DNA from: Anaeromyces robustus
Lineage: Eukaryota; Neocallimastigomycota; Neocallimastigomycetes; Neocallimastigales; Neocallimastigaceae
Direction: 5' to 3'
Length of the DNA: 64,000 nt
Assembly: GCA_002104895.1 (NCBI GenBank)
Contig: MCFG01000308.1
Coordinates: forward strand, 1 to 64,000
Below, piece after piece: positions 36,713 to 49,049 of this stretch; position 1 is the first letter of the stretch; each line of letters begins with the position of its first letter. The notes below the pieces were generated by a model. It was not told where the DNA came from, did no database searches, and saw nothing but the letters and a program-made list of their open reading frames with translations. A program made the translations under genes and the position numbers.

Positions 36713-38829
36713 ATAATTTTATAATTCTATTAATAATTTACTTATTTTATAATATTTATTTTATATTATTTTTTATATTGTTATAATATATTACTGTTTA
36801 GTAATTATATAGTTATAATATACTTTTATTATAACTACATTATTTATAATTGAAAAGTGTAATTGTTATAGAAGGTTTATTGAAATAGATAAACAAAATA
36901 TATAAATAAAGTTTAATTAATTATTCCCTAAAAGAGTAAAGAACCCAGTTATATCATATTTTACTTTATTTTTTTTAACGCATACAATTCCAAAATTAAA
37001 TAAAATTATCATTAAAACCCAAAACCCTTAATTATAAATTAATATTAAATGAACCTTATTTATAATGTTTATTAATATCTTAAAATATAATAATTTATTA
37101 ATATCTTCACTAAAAATTATTCTTATTATTAATATTTTATTAATATTCTTATAATAAATATTATTATTATTTTAAAATAAATATTCATATAATAATTTAA
37201 ATTCAATATCTTTTTTAATATTTTAAATAAATCTTATTAATATTTTATAATAAATTATACAATAAATAATATTTTAAATAATATTTTATTAATATCTAAT
37301 AATTTATAATATAAAGTTATATATAACTTATTGTTTATGAATATATTGTTCCTATATTAATTTGTTAAATTTTAATAATTTTTAATTAATATATTTAATA
37401 TTTTATTATAAATAATTGTATTATTTTTTATTACTGTAAATAGTTTAATTTTAAAGAAAAATATTAATATTTGTAAATATTTCATGTAATTAATTTTTTA
37501 CTATTATTTAATAAAATAGATTAGTCAAATTATATAAATAATAATATAATGATTTAATCAATAAACTAACAAATTTTAAAAAATATATTATATATTTAAT
37601 ATATAATAATAAAACTTGTGTTTAATAAAACATATTTTTAGTGTTTAAATTATATTCTACTTTGTTAAATAATTTTTATAGTTAGTTCTAAAAATACAAA
37701 GATAATATCACTTTCTTTTCTTAGAGATTTAAAATATTACCACATTATATTATTATTTGATAAGATATTCCCTTAAATACTCATTATTTTTTTCAAATCC
37801 ATAGTTTTAAACCTTTTATTTATTATAAATTAATATTAGATGAAACTTTTTATAATATTTATCAATATCTTAAAATATAATTACTAATATCTTTACTAAA
37901 AATTATTCTTATTATCAATATTTTATTAGTATTCTTAAATAAATTTTATTTATATAATAATAATATTTTAAATAATATTTTATTAATATTTTATAATGAT
38001 TATTTTTTTATCAATATTTAATATTTTATAATATTTTATTAATATATCTTATTTATATTTTTATTACAAATATTATTAATATTTCTATTATTATTTCTAT
38101 TATTATTTCTATTATTAATAAAATATTTAAAGAGTATAATATTTAATATTTCTATTATTATTTCTTTAACACATAAAATATTTAATATAATTAAAATCTT
38201 TATACTAAATAATTTTATATAATTATAAATATATAATTAGTTATAATTAAATAATAACTTTTATTCATTCTTTCCCTTTTTCCTTAATTCTTTTCCTTCA
38301 ACTTAAAAACCCTGAACAAATGCCGAAATAAAAATATTCTATATATTATTTAAATAAAACAGTAAAAATTAATTATAAAATAAATGAATTATTTAAAAAA
38401 TATATAATACAGAAGTTAAATTTATTTCTTTATAAAAATATAATATTATTTTAACTTTTATTTAAAATACTAAATAGATTAAGAAAAACATTTAATAATT
38501 AGAATAGAAATTATTATTAAATAACGATAATAATAATAATAATAATTAATTATAAATGAATAATAATAATTAGATTAAATTAAATGAATAATAATAATTG
38601 AAATAGTTAAAGTGTATAATAATAAATTCATGTAAAATAAAAAAGAAGATAATTTTCTTTCTTTTATAAGACTATCAATAATTTTATATTTAAAAAATGA
38701 ATAATAAATAAAGAGAGTTAAACAAAAGATTATTTTTATTTTTAATATTTATTGAATCTATAATAATTATTTAATATTAAGTTATATAACTTATTGTTTA
38801 TGAGTATACTGTTCATGCATCATGTTGAT
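36713..38829. other. AT-rich region with internal duplications, no genes
   Basis: No coding sequence. Two related blocks (about 37000-37240 and 37800-38030) share ATAAATTAATATTA.ATGAA, ATCTTAAAATATAAT and CTAAAAATTATTCTTATTA. A GTTATATAACTTATTGTTTA word occurs near 37305 and 38772. A hairpin with the AGAAAGT loop motif lies at 37701-37741 (-). Probably layers of old LTR sequence. Confidence 0.45.
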
Positions 38830-39950
38830 ACTGTTACAAATATAAATCAAGCTCAAAGATATTATTTATTCTATATAGTGACGCTATTCCTCTAGTGATG
38901 TTTTTATTGAAAACAATTCTTTATCATAGAATAGATAATTTCTTTGAGCTTGATTAAGAGTTTTAGAAAGGAAAGCTATAGAATGTAATTTTTTGTTAAA
39001 CGCTTGAGAAAAAATTGCGACTACAACAAAATTACCTGCATCAGTTTCTATAATAAACTGACGACTATTTTATTAGTTATTAGAAGCAGAGGTAAAAAGA
39101 TTCTTTAAGGTATCGAATGGGTTTTTCTGCTCAAGTCCCCAAATTAATGGAACATTCTTTCTTGTAAATCTATGTAATGGGTTGACAATTTTTGCGAAAT
39201 CTAATAAAAATATGATAATAATTACATAACCCAATAAAAGATTATATTTCTTTAACATCTTTCGTAATAGGCCAATCTAATATAGCTTTTACTTTTCCTT
39301 TATTCATTTTAACCCACGTTTAGAAATAACATATCCAAGAAAACTAGTTTCTTCTACATCAAACTCACATTTTTCTAAATTTAAATATAAATTATTTTCT
39401 AACAATCTTATTAGTACTTTTATCACATAAGCAAAATGTTCTTTAATATTTTAGGAGTAAATAAAAATATCATCTATTATAAGAAATTTCAAATTCATCA
39501 AGATAATCATTTAAAACATTGTTGATGAAGTATTGAAATATAGCTAGAGTTTTTTAGCCCAAAAGACATTACTAGATATTCATAATGACCATAAGGAGTG
39601 CGAAATACAGTTTTAAAGTCATTCCCTTCTTTAATTCTTACTAAATTATATGCAGATTTTTAAATCTAATTTAGTAAATATTTTACCTCCTTTTACTCTA
39701 ACAAATCACTGATTAAAGAAAGAGAGAGGGTAAGAATTGCGAATGATCTTTTCATTAAATTTTCTATAATCAACACATAAGTGTAAAAAACCATTCTTCT
39801 ATTTTACAAAAAGGATAGATGGAGAAGTAGATTTTCTAATAAAATCTTTTTCAAAATTATCTTTTAAATATAACCTTTTTAATTCTTCTCTTTCAACTTC
39901 ATTTAAAGTTGAAAAAGAAGAATTAAAAAAAGGTATAATATAATGGTCAA
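38830..39950 (-). mobile_element. Ty3/gypsy RT-RNase H fossil; broken
   Basis: On the - strand: RT pieces ([16 protein letters not shown]-like, [14 protein letters not shown], about 39540-39660), the connection region (FTRKNVPLIWGLEQ, near 39150) and RNase H (FIIETDAGNFVVVAI, AFLSKTLNQAQRNY, near 38900-39050). Many breaks, clearly older than the other gypsy copies. It belongs to a third lineage, closer in RT sequence to the element at 49394 than to the 17020 and 20641 copies. Confidence 0.75.
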
Positions 39951-40662
39951 TGTAACGAATCTTAGAAATTAGTAAAATAGTAACTAACCATGATCTAGTA
40001 ATTAGTCACTATGATCATTAGGCCGAATACTCTGGATTCGATTCACATTTATTCCAAATTTTATAAAAATTTTATTTTAAAATTATTTTTAAACTTCTGT
40101 ATTTCGTTCTGTATTTTGTTCTGTATTTTGTTTTTGTATTTTGTTTCTGTATTTCTTTATAGAAATACATAGAATAAAATAAGAAACTTTAAGAAAAAAT
40201 TATATTATATTTCTTTACTTTTCCATGAGATTCATTTTATATCAAAAAATCTTTTTATATTCTAATATTTTTTTTATTTTTTATAAACTTTTATTTTTAA
40301 AATTATTTTCCGATAAGAGCATAAATAGGTGTAAAACTTTTGTTTAAAATATTTTTTCTTCGTGCTTTTATTTAATGTTTACATTTTATAATAGTAATAA
40401 TTAATTAATAAGTAGTTTGAAATACAATAATTAATTAGTATTTATATTTATAATTAAACAATTTTTTTTTAATAAAATAATTTTTAATGAATTAAATAAA
40501 ATTAAAACCAAAATTACTAGCATGTTTCAGTACTGACCTTCCAGATAGTAAATGGAAAGGTATTCTAATATTATAAGTTTAATTTTATTTTTTTTTTTTA
40601 CTTTAAATATTTTTTCGCGTCAGTTTCGGTACTTGTAATATTGGAACATCGTTCCAGTTACA
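39951..40662 (+). repeat. Diverged family-A LTR
   Basis: 712 bp, TGTAACGAATC to CCAGTTACA. The tRNA-like stem has changed to ATGATC / GATCAT (both strands of the pair altered), the B box reads GGATTCGATTC, ATAAATAGG is near 40322 and GTGCTTTTAT near 40363, and a GGAAC/GTTCC hairpin closes the end. The flanks (GTCAA, CTAGG) do not match. Confidence 0.8.
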
Positions 40663-40929
40663 CTAGGTTATTAATATTGTTATTGATTTGAGGAAGATAA
40701 TAATGAAAAAATATCTAATTTACTGATTTTTGGATATTAAGAGCTCTTCTTATACTTTTTCTACAATCGACAAATGTATACATTGATAAAACATGTATTT
40801 CTAGTTTTTAAATTATTACTTCTTTCATTTAAATTGTTATATCTTCATTAGTTACTATCTTTTTAGATCATTGGATATATATATTACATTTAGATTAAAT
40901 ATATTAATGAAAAAAGCATTATATTATAT

Positions 40930-41465
40930 CTAATAGAACTTATTATTTTTTATAAGTTTTTATTTTTAAAACTCTTCATCCGATAAAAATATAAATAGGT
41001 GTAAAACTTTTGTTTAAAATATTTTCTCTTGTTGTTTTTATTTAACATTTTACATTTTACATTTTACATTTTATATTTTATATTTTACATTTTACATTTT
41101 ACATTTTACATTTACATTTACATTTACATTTATATTTACATTTATATTTACATTTATATTTATATTTACATTTATATTTATATTTATTATATTAGTAATA
41201 ATTAATTTACAAGTAGTTTGAAATACTACAATAATTAATTATCATTATTTTTTTTTAAAATTTATAAAATTATTTTTTAAAACAATTTTTTATTAATAAA
41301 ATAAAATTAAAATACAAATCACTAGCATGTTTCAGTACTGACCTTCCAGATAGTAAATGGAAAGGTACTCTAATAATAAGTTTAATTTTATTTTTATTTT
41401 AAATATTTTTTTCGTATCAATTTCAGTTTCGGTACTTGTAATATTGGAACATCATTCTAGTTACA
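40930..41465 (+). repeat. Partial family-A LTR with an expanded ACATTTT/ACATTT tract
   Basis: Matches the right two thirds of the LTR at 39951 (TATAAATAGGTGTAAAAC near 40990, the CATGTTTCAGTACTGACC block near 41325, end TTCTAGTTACA). A tandem ACATTTT / ATTTAC minisatellite at 41040-41190 interrupts the R region. The left edge is uncertain. Confidence 0.65.
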
Positions 41466-42523
41466 GTCCATAAAAATTAACAATTTTCTTTTAATTTTAT
41501 TTCACAAGTCGTAATCATGAGCTATATTCTATTTTTGTATAAATTTTTTCTCAATGCATTAGTACACTTATTTTCCCTTTTCTTAATTTCATCAACATTT
41601 AAATGACCATCTTTTATTAAAATCACAAGATTTTTGGATGTCCTTTTCTAAACGATAAATTTGTTTATCACCTAAATCCAATTGTCCTAAACCATTTTTC
41701 CTCATTGCAATATAATTATACAACTTATCACCATCTGAATTACTCGAACATATTTTATGATTCTCTAATAACTGGGCCGAAAATCATTACTTTTTGACTG
41801 AAAATTGACAGCATTCTACTGTTTTTAATTTATCATCATCACTAAAATGATAACAACCATAATACTACTTACTTGGACTAAAGAAAATTTCTTTATTATT
41901 AATAAGTACATACTTTTTTATAAATTAAATGGTTTGATAACTTCCTAGTTCTAATATATATTAATAATTTTCAGTATTATCAGTTTCTATAATATTTTAT
42001 TCCAATACAAGCTAAACTGACCCTAGATATTAATTATGACACTAATTGTATATAATATACTTATTGGCCGTTTCTGTTGATTTACTAATAGAATGACCTA
42101 GAATGATCAATTGAAAAATGAAAAAAAAAAAAAAAAAAAAAATACGAAAAAAGTTCCTAGCGCAATTTAATTTTTTCTATCTTTCAAGAATAATTGTACT
42201 TTAAATTTACTAATAGTTATTTTTTTTTAAAAAAAAATAAATATATATTTTATTTATATTGTTTATTAACCCTAACCCATATTTGATAATTATTACTACC
42301 ATTTAATTTTTTATTAATATTAAATGTCAAAATTATCTGACATTTTAATTGTTTATTATTTTATTATAGATTTATTAATTAATTATTAATTATTAATTAT
42401 ATATTATTATTTATCTTTTTTAATAGAAGCTCTATTGAGACTCTTAACCTTATTAGTTTATTTTAATATAACTTTATTTAATTAATTTTATTTTTGGAAA
42501 GAAAAGTCATTCTTTCCAAAATA
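41466..42523. other. Eroded coding-like relic (- strand) and AT-rich flank
   Basis: On the - strand between about 41950 and 41500, short peptides such as LINNKEIFFSPS, LENHKICSSNSDGDKLYNY and IAMRKNGLGQLDLGDKQIY appear in shifting frames, with less AT bias than the surroundings. I do not recognise the protein. The rest (41951-42523) is AT-rich with an A run at 42120-42141. Confidence 0.35.
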
Positions 42524-43228
42524 CAAATGTGTTTCATTTCACACGAACGTGTTGCATTTCGCAATATGATATGGAGCGCATAGTATATTATTGCAATGAG
42601 GCGCATAATAATAAATTAAAAAATGAATTTTTTTTTAACACAAAATATGAAAGCCACATTATGAAATAAAATAATATATAATTTAAAAAAATAAAATAAA
42701 AAATATATATATAAATGAATAGAAAATAAACAAATATATTTATTAATAAATATATTTGTTAGTTTGAAAAATATCAATATTTATTAATAAATAATAATAT
42801 TATTATTTTAAATAAAAAAAAGAAGATTAAATATTCAAAAAATATTCAATATTATTAAAATATTATAAAAAAAAGAATATTAAATATTATTAAAATATTA
42901 AATAAAATATTCAAAAATATTCAATATTATAAAAATATTATAAAAAAAGAATATTAAACATTATTAAATTAAAAAAATAAATTAAAAAAAAAAGATATTA
43001 AATAATTTTATAATTTTATTATTTTATTTATTTATATATTATATTTTTATTTATTTAATTATTTATATAATTATGCGCCCCATTTCGAAATGCAACATTC
43101 TCATAAATTTTTTATTTTATTTCATAACGTGGCTTTCATAATTTATGTTAAAAAAAATTTAAATTATTTTATAATTTATTTTTTATGCGCCACATATCAT
43201 ATTGCGAAATGAAATATTGAGAAATGTT
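42524..43228. mobile_element. Foldback MITE, MULE-like ends
   Basis: About 705 bp with long imperfect inverted arms. Left: ATGTGTTTCATTTC, GCATTTCGCAATATGATATG, GCGCAT, GAAAGCCACATTATGAAAT. Right, inverted: ATGTGTTAACATTTC, CATTTCGCAATATGATATG, GCGCAT, GAAAGCCACGTTATGAAAT. Arms are about 150 bp. The GCATTTCG word is shared with the two TIR elements at 30810 and 34978. No ORF. Confidence 0.65.
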
Positions 43229-43720
43229 AACACATTCCTACCTGCTTCTATTATCATATTGGTTGTCTCTGGTTCGAACTTTATTCTCTTCCTCTTAAAA
43301 TAATATAATTTATTTAATTAATAGTATATACATTCATTTCATTATTAATTAATAATTTATTTAAATTAATAATATATATTCATTGAAATAAATTTATTTA
43401 AATATTAATTAATTATTTATTTAATTAATATAATAATTTATCTATTTTCATAATAATATAATTATTTAATTAAAATAAGAATTAAATTATTTATATAATT
43501 CTTATTTTAAATAATTCGTCCAATCATGTAATAATTTAGAATAAATTTTTGAATAAAAAAATTTATGTATTTTATTTTATTTGACTTTTTGAGTCGATAA
43601 TAACAATCAAATTATTAATAAATAAAATAATAACTATCAACCATAAATGAATGAACGAATATATATTAAATAAATAAATCTACTAATTAATTAAATGAAT
43701 ATTCAATAATGTTTTAGATA
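43229..43720 (+). repeat. Diverged family-B LTR fragment
   Basis: Matches the B LTR at 14440: CCTGCTTCTATTATCATATT, TCTGGTTCGAAC (B-box part), ATTTGACTTTTTGAGTCGA near 43587 and CAACCATAAAT near 43640. The left end is cut by the foldback element; the right end is uncertain. Confidence 0.65.
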
Positions 43721-43810
43721 ATTTCTTATTTTAAAATTTATTAAAGGGTTAGAATCATTTTACGTGATTTTAACCAAATTAATATTATCTATTCACTCTT
43801 TAACTGGTTT

Positions 43811-46108
43811 TGAAACAATGTTGAAATTATCTTAATTCTATTAAATAGAAAGTGATAACTTCATTGTTCAAATATATGATTGTCTAAATCATATTTAGTT
43901 ATAAATTTAAAAGAAATTTATTAAGTTTAATATTTTAGTTTTAAAATTATTTTTATTAAAATTATAAATTTATTTAATACATCTCGTTTATGTATTAAAA
44001 ATATTAAAATCTAGTTATTAAAAACATTATAAAATTTGTTATTATAATCTTTAATTATTATTAATCTAGTAGTTATTTTAAATATTATTATTCTAATTAT
44101 TATTATTATTATTATTCTAATTTTTATGGATAATTAGTAACAATTTTTAAAAATATTAATTTTTCATTTTCCTTTTATATTATTTTCTTATTTTTAAGTT
44201 TGTTTATAAATAAAATATTAATTTATTAAAATTAAGAACATTAAATAGTTAAAATAAATAATTTGTTTATATTAAATATTATTTAAATAATTAAATATTT
44301 TATAATTTATATTTAAATAATTTTATAATATTTTTGAAATTCAGCAAATATTAATTATATTTTTATAAATTTCATTCTTTATCAATTCCTCAGCGGTTAA
44401 GTATAAACTTCGACCCATGAAGTTATTGATTATAAAAATATTCTATAAAGAATGGAATTTATAATAATTAATTATCTTTTAATTATTATTTATTTGTTTT
44501 GATTTAATAAAACTGTTGAGCTTGTATTATTAAAATGTCTTCCATTAATTTATTTTTAATTTATTTTATATTCCGAGTTAAGACTTTAAGTATTCATTAT
44601 TAATTCTTTATAAGTTCATACAATAATATTATCCACAATTCATAAAATATTATTAGTTTTAATTATTATTTAAAGTTCTTTTTATTTTCTTTCTTTAAGT
44701 ATATCCACAATTAATATATTTTTGGGGATTTCTCTTAAGTAATTATTATATTTTGTTCTATAACTATTCTTCTCAGTAAATATTTTAGAGCTTTGTTTCA
44801 TTTAAAAGTTACTTCTTGTAGATTTTATTAATTAATTTTTCATTGTAATTCACTTTTGTAATATAATATTGTAAATAGAAACTTGTCATATATTATTTGC
44901 TATGGCTTTATAATATTATTTATATAGAATATTTAATATTATAGAATTTTCGGCTTTAATTTGATTTATTATAATATTTATAGAATACCTAATATTATAA
45001 TTAATATTTTAGAAACATTAGTAAAAATATTTTAAAATATTTTATATGGGTTATTTCTGAATAAATTTGACATTAAATTTTTAATATATATTATTGTAAA
45101 TATATATTATATTATATTTTAACAATATATTTTAATATATTTTAATATATTTTAATATATGGTGTAATATATTTGGTTTTAAATTTTTATAATTGGTAAT
45201 AATTAAATTGTTAAATATTATTATTTTATATAATTATATAGTCATTGGCTAGCTGTTGGGAGTAATTATAACTTCACATCTAGTATAACTATATATTCGA
45301 TTAACTGTTGGGAATATTAGGCATATTCCACATTTAATCTACTTTTTATTATATAATTTATAATAATATTTATTATGTGTTAATTTATTGTATTTTATTC
45401 TTGTTGTTTTATTCAAAGAGAGTCTGTGAGTTTGCTTTTGGGGAACAAGGTAGATATATAAGGTTGCTTATATATTTTCCAAGCCTAAAGGTTAGCTACA
45501 CAGTAGATCAAAAAGGCTAAAAGGCTAGAGGATTATCCACATCCGTAGAAAGTAATCCACATCTCGCCCGGATTCTCCACCATTGAAACAATGTTGAAAT
45601 TATCTTAATTCTATTAAATAGAAAGTGATAACTTCATTGTTCAAATATATGATTGTCTAAATCATATTTAGTTATAAATTTAAAAGAAATTTATTAAGTT
45701 TAATATTTTAGTTTTAAAATTATTTTTATTAAAATTATAAATTTATTTAATACATCTCGTTTATGTATTAAAAATATTAAAATCTAGTTATTAAAAACAT
45801 TATAAAATTTGTTATTATAATCTTTAATTATTATTAATCTAGTAGTTATTTTAAATATTATTATTCTAATTATTATTATTATTATTATTCTAATTTTTAT
45901 GGATAATTAGTAACAATTTTTAAAAATATTAATTTTTCATTTTCCTTTTATATTATTTTCTTATTTTTAAGTTTGTTTATAAATAAAATATTAATTTATT
46001 AAAATTAAGAACATTAAATAGTTAAAATAAATAATTTGTTTATATTAAATATTATTTAAATAATTAAATATTTTATAATTTATATTTAAATAATTTTATA
46101 ATATTTTT
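43811..46108 (-). mobile_element. Non-coding LTR element C with identical LTRs
   Basis: Two direct repeats, 43811-44335 and 45584-46108 (525 bp each), read as identical by eye and enclose 1248 bp without an ORF. On the - strand the right repeat ends ACATTGTTTCA and after one base comes TGGTGGAGAATCC (45582-45570), a TGG-starting primer-site type sequence, so the right repeat would be the 5' LTR. Each repeat begins (+ strand) with a strong hairpin. Other LTR ends are not TG, and no target duplication was found, so exact limits and class stay open. Identical LTRs imply a very recent insertion or gene conversion. Confidence 0.6.
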
Positions 46109-46588
46109 TGTAAAGTTTTGATTTGGTTTAAAGTTTAACTTGGTCGAAATGCTCAATAATCTAATATGTAGGGTGTTCACTAATATAAATTTTATTATAA
46201 GTTTTATTATAAATATAGTTTCTTTATTTAAATTTGTTTAATTATTTTATAATTATATTTTATTAGATTATTATTAGGTTAATAATCTTACAAAGAATGT
46301 AAGAATACATATTTCATCAATCTTTTATACATTTCATTGAACAATACAATAATATAAGTAAATTAATATTTATATTAATTATAGTAATATATATTAAAAT
46401 AATATAAGATAAGAATATAATTTGTTAATAAAATAAAAGTATGATTTATATTCAACTGTATTATTAATAAAATTAATAATAATTAAATTGTATAAGGATT
46501 TGGGGCGCATAAACATGCTGAATAATAAATATTTAATAGATATAATGTGGCTTATATCTATAATCCATTCAAATCCTTAACACTATTA
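46109..46588. other. AT-rich stretch with a MULE-like end word
   Basis: No genes. GGGGCGCATAAACATG at 46502 and ATGTGGCTTATA near 46548 echo words of the foldback arms and of 35021, suggesting an eroded end of that family. Confidence 0.35.
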
Positions 46589-47233
46589 TGTCAAGACATC
46601 AAGTGCAATTGAAATTAGAATTTATAATTTCAATTATTTTGATATATAATATTATTATTTATTATAATAATTATTAATAATTTTTTATAATAATTATATA
46701 TAATAATTATTATTATAATATTTTATTTTAAATATTATAATTTAAGATTATTTAAATAATCTAATAATATATTAATTTTATTACTATTTAATATCGATAT
46801 TAATAACTTATTATATTACAAATTATTAATTATATCATACGTTAACGTATCACTTTAAATTAATGTATTAAATTAATGTATTAATATTTTATATTATATT
46901 TTATATTATTATTATCAAACTTACAAAGTATAAAAGAACATAACATAAAGTTATATTTAATGTTCTTTGTAAGGTTATTAACACCTGAATTATATAGTTA
47001 TATTAATATTATCAATATCTTATTTTTAAATAAAATTTACTATTAAAAAGTTAATCTTAAAGTGTTATTATTATTATTAAATAAATATTGTGTTATTTGC
47101 ATTACAATTAATTTAGTTATTATTTAAATATTATTTAATTATAAAAACTATTTAATTATAAAAACTATATAATTAGTCATTCGACCTAGTAGACTTATTT
47201 AAATTAGAAAATAATCCAGTTGGAAACTTAACA
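46589..47233 (+). repeat. Solo LTR, family D, copy 2
   Basis: 645 bp, TGTCAAGACATC to GAAACTTAACA, flanked by TATTA duplications (46584-46588, 47234-47238). Same start hairpin (AATTGAAATT / AATTTCAATT) as 21705-22389, with a few indels between the copies. Confidence 0.9.
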
Positions 47234-47269
47234 TATTATCACTTTTGAAGATATTTTTCAAATTAAGAT

Positions 47270-47872
47270 AATAGACGAATTTATTAAATTAGTAAAATAG
47301 TAACCATGGTCTAGTGGTCAGACACTAGAACCATCAGGCCGAACCTCTCGGGTTCGACTCTCACTCTTTCCAATTTTGGAAAAATTTTATTTTAAAAATT
47401 TATTATCAAAATTTTCTACACTTTTCCTTGTTGTAGAAATTACTCGAATTTAATCGATAAAATCTTATCGATTAAATTCTAAAAGATTCTAGTTTTTCTT
47501 TTTATTTTAAATTTTATTTATCCGAGATTCATTTTAAATCAAAAAATCTAAGTTTCTAGAACTTTTAATACTTTTTACAAACGAAAACTATTTTTCCGTA
47601 AAAAGTATAAATACGTGTAAAATTTCGACAAAAGAAATATTTTTTCTTCGCGTTTTTATTAACTAGTTAAATAAGTAATTCGAAATATTACACTAACTAA
47701 TTAATAAATTATTATATTTTAAATTTAATAAAAATTAATAAAACATTTTATTATAAAACATATTTTTAATTAACTGTGTCTTTTATCTTTCTTAGATCTT
47801 TCGTGTTGTCCATTATTTCGAGTTACTCAAGCTTACGGGCCTGTTGCTAATAAACTCCACTCTATCATTACA
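47270..47872 (+). repeat. 5' LTR of the gag-protease-RT element (A-related)
   Basis: The left end is blurred (ATAGACGAATT for TGTAACGAATC) but the tRNA-like module is clear (TGGTCTAGTGG and GGGTTCGACTC, about 47313-47370), with TATAAATA near 47606, GCGTTTTTAT at 47650-47659 and the end TCATTACA at 47872. The next ten bases, ATAAAAACGC (47873-47882), are the exact complement of GCGTTTTTAT. Confidence 0.75.
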
Positions 47873-48265
47873 ATAAAAACGCCTCTAAATTAGAAAAACA
47901 AGCAATACCTCCGCAAGTAAGCTACCGCCTGTATTAGTAAGCCACCTATCCATTTGGAAATACCACTTTAGTAAACCAGACCAATCTTAGAAATAAAATA
48001 ACTTAAAACAATCCGTTAAAGAAAATAACCCTTTGAAAATCAATTCAAGAAACAAATAACCTAACCCTATAAATTATATAAGTGAACAAAATATAATAAT
48101 TTAAATAAATCCATAATTAAGTGAACCAAAATTTAAGAACTAAATAAATCAATTAGGAAATCTAAGTGAATAAAACCCAAGGTTAAATAAATCAAATATA
48201 TAAGTGAACAAATAAATATTAATTAAATAAATTAATATAATAATTAAGTGAACATTTTTACAAGT

Positions 48266-48305
<40 letters not shown>

Positions 48306-48456
48306 ATAATAATAATTAATAAATTCCTTGCTTGAAATAGTAGCAAGAAAACCTTGTGTAATAAAGATTTTTGTGTGTAACTTTTAAAAACAAGGAATTT
48401 ATAAATAATAATCCTTGTTTTTATCGTCCCTTTTACTCTTTATAAAATTTCTTATA

Positions 48457-48543
48457 TTCGCATTGGCCCTCGCTGGTAGGCAGAGGCGTAAGTCCTACAT
48501 TCAGCTCCGGTAGGTTGATAAACCGAAAGAACAGCAGTGCGAA
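48457..48543 (+). ncRNA. Leader RNA fold in the partner element, copy a
   Basis: Outer stem TTCGCATTG / CAGTGCGAA, where the A-family copies have TTTCACATTG / CAGTGTGAAA: paired positions change together. Inner GTAGG/CCTAC and GTTGATAAAC are kept. Confidence 0.65.
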
Positions 48544-48867
48544 ACAAAGAATAATAAAAAAGAGTAAATATTATAGTCGTTATTATTATTATAGGTAAAT
48601 AAGTGTTATTAAAATATACTAGGAGCGTATAGAGCTCATATACAGAGTTAGGAGATTAATCTTCTTTAGTGCTGCATTCGACAAATAGATTTGGTTCTAG
48701 ACTAGGTAAAACTCCAGCGAGAGGACAGTCACCGTAGTCTATTTATATAGGAAAACGGTTCTAGGTCTGCAGCAACTCTGGCGAACAAGGAACTCCAGTC
48801 ACCGAAGGCTGTAGGTTGGTCGCGAAGGTAAAACGACCCTAAAATATATAATTTTTAATTTTATTCC

Positions 48868-48935
48868 GAGGTCTAGTATATACCTCTTGTTAAGTAACTT
48901 CTGCCGGTTTTTCTATAGTTGTAAGGCAAAAGAAG
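48868..48935 (+). ncRNA. Second leader fold in the partner element
   Basis: Hairpin GAGGTCTAGTATATACCTC and stem ACTTCTGCC / GGCAAAAGAAGT. The second stem differs from family A on both sides in a compensating way. Confidence 0.55.
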
Positions 48936-49049
48936 TGAAAATTAAAATATTTACCTATAAACTATCCCAAAGACTTTAAAATTCGAAATCTCTTATTATA
49001 AATAAGGAAAGTCTTAATTGATATTCCTTCAGCACTTATTTTTAAATCA

